Source of the DNA: Thermoleophilaceae bacterium
GTDB taxonomy: Bacteria; Actinomycetota; Thermoleophilia; Solirubrobacterales; JACPNS01
Direction of reading: 5' to 3'
DNA length: 7,958 bases
NCBI GenBank assembly: GCA_016463365.1
Contig: JAEMRJ010000104.1
Coordinates: forward strand, 1-7,958
Below, piece by piece: positions 6,088 through 7,958 of the stretch. Position numbers and translations under genes: made by a program. Positions within the stretch are counted from its first letter, which is position 1; every line of letters starts with the position of its first letter. The notes under the pieces are model-generated. The model saw only the letters and a program-made list of their open reading frames with translations, did not search any database and was not told the DNA's origin.

Positions 6088-6840
6088 CTACCAGTCCAGC
6101 GCGCGCTGGGCGTTGGCGGTGACGAGCGCGTCGAGCTCGTCGTAGCTGACGCCGCGCGTCTCGGCGATCAGCTGCGCGGTCAGCGTGACCCAGGCCGGCT
6201 CGCAGCGCTTGCCGCGGTTGGGCATCGGGGCAAGAAAAGGGGAGTCGGTCTCGACCAGCAGCAACTCGTCCGGGACGTTGGCGGCCGCCTCGCGGAGGTC
6301 GGGTGCGTTCTTGAAGGTGACGTTGCCGGCGAACGAGCAGTAGAAGCCGGCCTCGACTGCGCGCGGGAGCTCGCCGGCGTCGCTGAAACAGTGGAGGATC
6401 ACGGCGGGCAGCTCAGAGCCGTGCTCGATCAGCATGTCGATGCACTCGGCCTCGGCGCCGCGGGCGTGGATCGAGACGGGCAAATTGCGCTTGGTCGCAA
6501 TCTCGATCTGCGCCTTGAAGCCGCGGCGCTGATCGTCCGGCGGCGCGCTGTCGCGGAAGAAGTCAAGGCCGGTCTCGCCGATTGCGCGGACCTTCGGGTG
6601 CTCGGCCGCTTTGTCGATCGCCTCGGCCATCGCGTCGGTGAAGCCGGTGGTTTCGTTGGGGTGGCAGCCGACTGCGGCGAAGACACCTTCGTGCGCATCG
6701 GCGATCGCCAGCGAGATGTCGAACGTTGCTTCGGTCAGGCCGATCGTGAGGATCTTGTCGACCCCGGCCTCGGCAGCGCGGGCGACGATCTCGTCAGGGG
6801 TGCCTTCGCACATCTCGATGTGCGCGTGGGTGTCGACCAT
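6088..6840 (-). CDS. tatD: TatD-family metal-dependent hydrolase
   Basis: A 250-residue TIM-barrel hydrolase of normal length. The expected metal ligands are all present: H5 and H7 in DTHAH, E89 in GETGLDF, H125 in SIHARG, H150 in LHCFS and D199 in ETDSPFLAP. GCHP (58-61) and SFAGNVTFK (169-177) are also typical. Members act as 3'-5' DNA/RNA exonucleases in repair and DNA decay or as D-aminoacyl-tRNA deacylases; sequence alone does not decide. Two small oddities: HARGA where H.RDA is common, and RGKRCEPA (209-216), with Cys213 where an Asn is usual. ATG 6840 shares its first base with the last base of the metG TGA (TGATG), so it is probably translated by coupling. No Shine-Dalgarno is visible. 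The metG-tatD-rsmA order is widely conserved. Confidence 0.94.
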   Translation of the reverse strand: MVDTHAHIEMCEGTPDEIVARAAEAGVDKILTIGLTEATFDISLAIADAHEGVFAAVGCHPNETTGFTDAMAEAIDKAAEHPKVRAIGETGLDFFRDSAPPDDQRRGFKAQIEIATKRNLPVSIHARGAEAECIDMLIEHGSELPAVILHCFSDAGELPRAVEAGFYCSFAGNVTFKNAPDLREAAANVPDELLLVETDSPFLAPMPNRGKRCEPAWVTLTAQLIAETRGVSYDELDALVTANAQRALDW

Positions 6841-7958
6841 CAGGCCGCGCTCGGCTCGAGCTTCGGGAACAGCGGGCTCAGCGAGTCGATCTTGAAACCG
6901 CCCTCGCCGGCGCCGAAGACGGCGGCAGAGATGTCGTTGACCTGGCTCTCGTGGCCGATCGCCGTGAGCAGCGTCAGCGTGGACTTCGGGATGTACGGCT
7001 GCAGCAGGATTGAGGTCACGCGCAGGCCTTCCGCCAGGCCGTAGAGCGTCGCGTCGAGCTCGGACTGGGCCTCGGGCGATTCATCCTTGGCCAGCTTCCA
7101 CGGCGCGCGCTCCTCGACAAAGCGGTTGAGCCTGCGTACGAGTACCCAGACTTCTTCGAGCGCGCTTGTCAGTTCGAGGTCGTCGATGCGCGCGGCGAGC
7201 TTGTCCGCGGCGCCTTCGAAGTCTTCTTCCAGGCCGGTTGATTCAGGCTTTGGTGGAACCACGCCGTCGCGGTACTTCGTGATCATCGCCAGCGAGCGGC
7301 TGGCGAGGTTGCCGTAGTCGTTTGCGAGTTCGGTGTTGTATCGCGTCTCGAAGCCCTCGGTGGAGATCGAGCCGTCGTTGCCGAAGCTGACTTCGCGGAA
7401 GCAGTAGAAGCGCAGCGCGTCAGAGCCGAAGATGTCCACGACCTTGTTGGGATCGAGCACGTTGCCCAGCGACTTGCTCATCTTTTCGCCGTCCATCAAC
7501 AGGTAGCCGTGCACGAACATGCGCTCCGGCAGCGGCGCGCCGAGCGCCATCAACATCGCGGGCCAGTAGGCCGAGTGAAACTTGATGATGTCCTTGGCCA
7601 TCACGTGAACCGATGCCGGCCAGATGTCGTCGTCGGGGCGGGCGATCTTGGGCGCAGTCCAGTAGTTGAGCAGCGCGTCAAACCACACGTACATCACGTG
7701 CGAGGGATCCCACGGGAGCTCGACCCCCCAACTGATCTTCGAGCGTGAGAGCGCGACGTCGCGCAGGCCGCTCTTGATGAACGAGAGCGCCTCGTTGTAG
7801 CGATGTTTGGGCTGGACGAAATCGGGTTGCTCGGCGAAGAGCTTCTCGAGTGGCTCCTGGAATGCGGAGAGCTTGAAGAACCAGCTCTCCTCGGACTCGC
7901 GGTCGAGCGGGATCTTGTGGATCGGGCAGGTGTTGCCCTCGGCGATCTCGTGCTCGCC
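6840..7958 (-). CDS. metG: Methionyl-tRNA synthetase, C-terminal two thirds (5' end outside window)
   Basis: The frame is open to the right edge, giving 372 residues up to the TGA at 6842-6840; an internal GTG at 7697 is not the real start. Class I MetRS features in order: a CPIHKIPLDRESEESWFFKLS stretch close to the window edge, a DFVQPKHRYNEALSFI segment, GVELPWDPSHV.YVWFDALLNYW around 7660-7725, HVMAKDIIKFHSAYWPAML, and the KMSKS signature (7484-7470) as GEKMSKSLGN. The anticodon-binding helical domain follows (for example RRLNRFVEERAPWKLA). The enzyme charges tRNA-Met, including initiator tRNA, with methionine. The HIGH motif and N-terminus lie outside. The protein ends soon after the anticodon-binding domain, with no C-terminal OB-fold tRNA-binding extension. 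HVMAKDI replaces the usual H..GKDI. It is the most upstream visible gene of the operon. Confidence 0.96.
   Translation of the reverse strand, partial: GEHEIAEGNTCPIHKIPLDRESEESWFFKLSAFQEPLEKLFAEQPDFVQPKHRYNEALSFIKSGLRDVALSRSKISWGVELPWDPSHVMYVWFDALLNYWTAPKIARPDDDIWPASVHVMAKDIIKFHSAYWPAMLMALGAPLPERMFVHGYLLMDGEKMSKSLGNVLDPNKVVDIFGSDALRFYCFREVSFGNDGSISTEGFETRYNTELANDYGNLASRSLAMITKYRDGVVPPKPESTGLEEDFEGAADKLAARIDDLELTSALEEVWVLVRRLNRFVEERAPWKLAKDESPEAQSELDATLYGLAEGLRVTSILLQPYIPKSTLTLLTAIGHESQVNDISAAVFGAGEGGFKIDSLSPLFPKLEPSAA

Noticed and set aside
6391..7044. 217-codon + strand frame over tatD and metG
   Set aside because: Antisense to two conserved enzymes, with no domain and no start context.
6840..7697. 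Treating GTG 7697 as the start of metG
   Set aside because: The same frame continues to the window edge with conserved MetRS sequence, so the gene is cut by the window and does not start there.
1..7958. Mobile elements, CRISPR arrays, tRNA/rRNA genes, riboswitches, defence or other novel multi-gene system
   Set aside because: No transposase or integrase motifs, direct repeat arrays, tRNA-like folds or unusual composition blocks were seen. Codon use is uniform and gene order is that of a conserved core region.

Overview
The window is a stretch of GC-rich bacterial chromosome carrying ordinary housekeeping genes. The closest impression is a deep-branching actinobacterium of the Thermoleophilia / Solirubrobacterales type. 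The grounds are high GC with G/C-ending codons, many GTG starts, few Shine-Dalgarno sites, the order metG-tatD-rsmA-ispE, and a PucR-type regulator. This taxonomic reading comes from pattern memory and was not checked by a search.

Layout. On the + strand are the 3' end of recQ (1-612, winged-helix part plus HRDC domain) and a small SRPBCC/START-like ligand-binding protein (665-1165). Everything from 1162 to 7958 is on the - strand. In transcription order it is metG (3' two thirds only, running off the right edge), tatD, rsmA/ksgA, ispE, a DedA-PAP2 fusion gene, a 79-residue two-helix membrane protein, and a PucR-family regulator. The first six are separated by at most 10 bases or overlap by 1-4 bases, so they look like one translationally coupled operon. 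A 61-base gap separates the last of them from pucR, which has its own promoter-like signal. The two strands meet tail to tail at 1162-1165, where the SRPBCC and pucR stop codons share one CTAG. No gene-free stretch reaches 300 bases; the only gaps are 613-664 and 2425-2485.

How the genes fit together. metG (tRNA charging), tatD (nuclease/deacylase family) and rsmA (16S rRNA dimethylation) form an old conserved translation/maintenance cluster. ispE adds a step of the MEP isoprenoid pathway. The next gene fuses a DedA membrane transporter domain to a PAP2 lipid phosphatase domain with all its catalytic motifs intact. Isoprenoids feed undecaprenyl phosphate, and DedA and PAP2 families are known to act on that carrier, so the ispE to DedA-PAP2 order is plausibly functional. 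This, and the unknown small membrane protein coupled behind it, are the most interesting items here. I found no mobile element, CRISPR array, defence system, RNA gene or clearly novel system.
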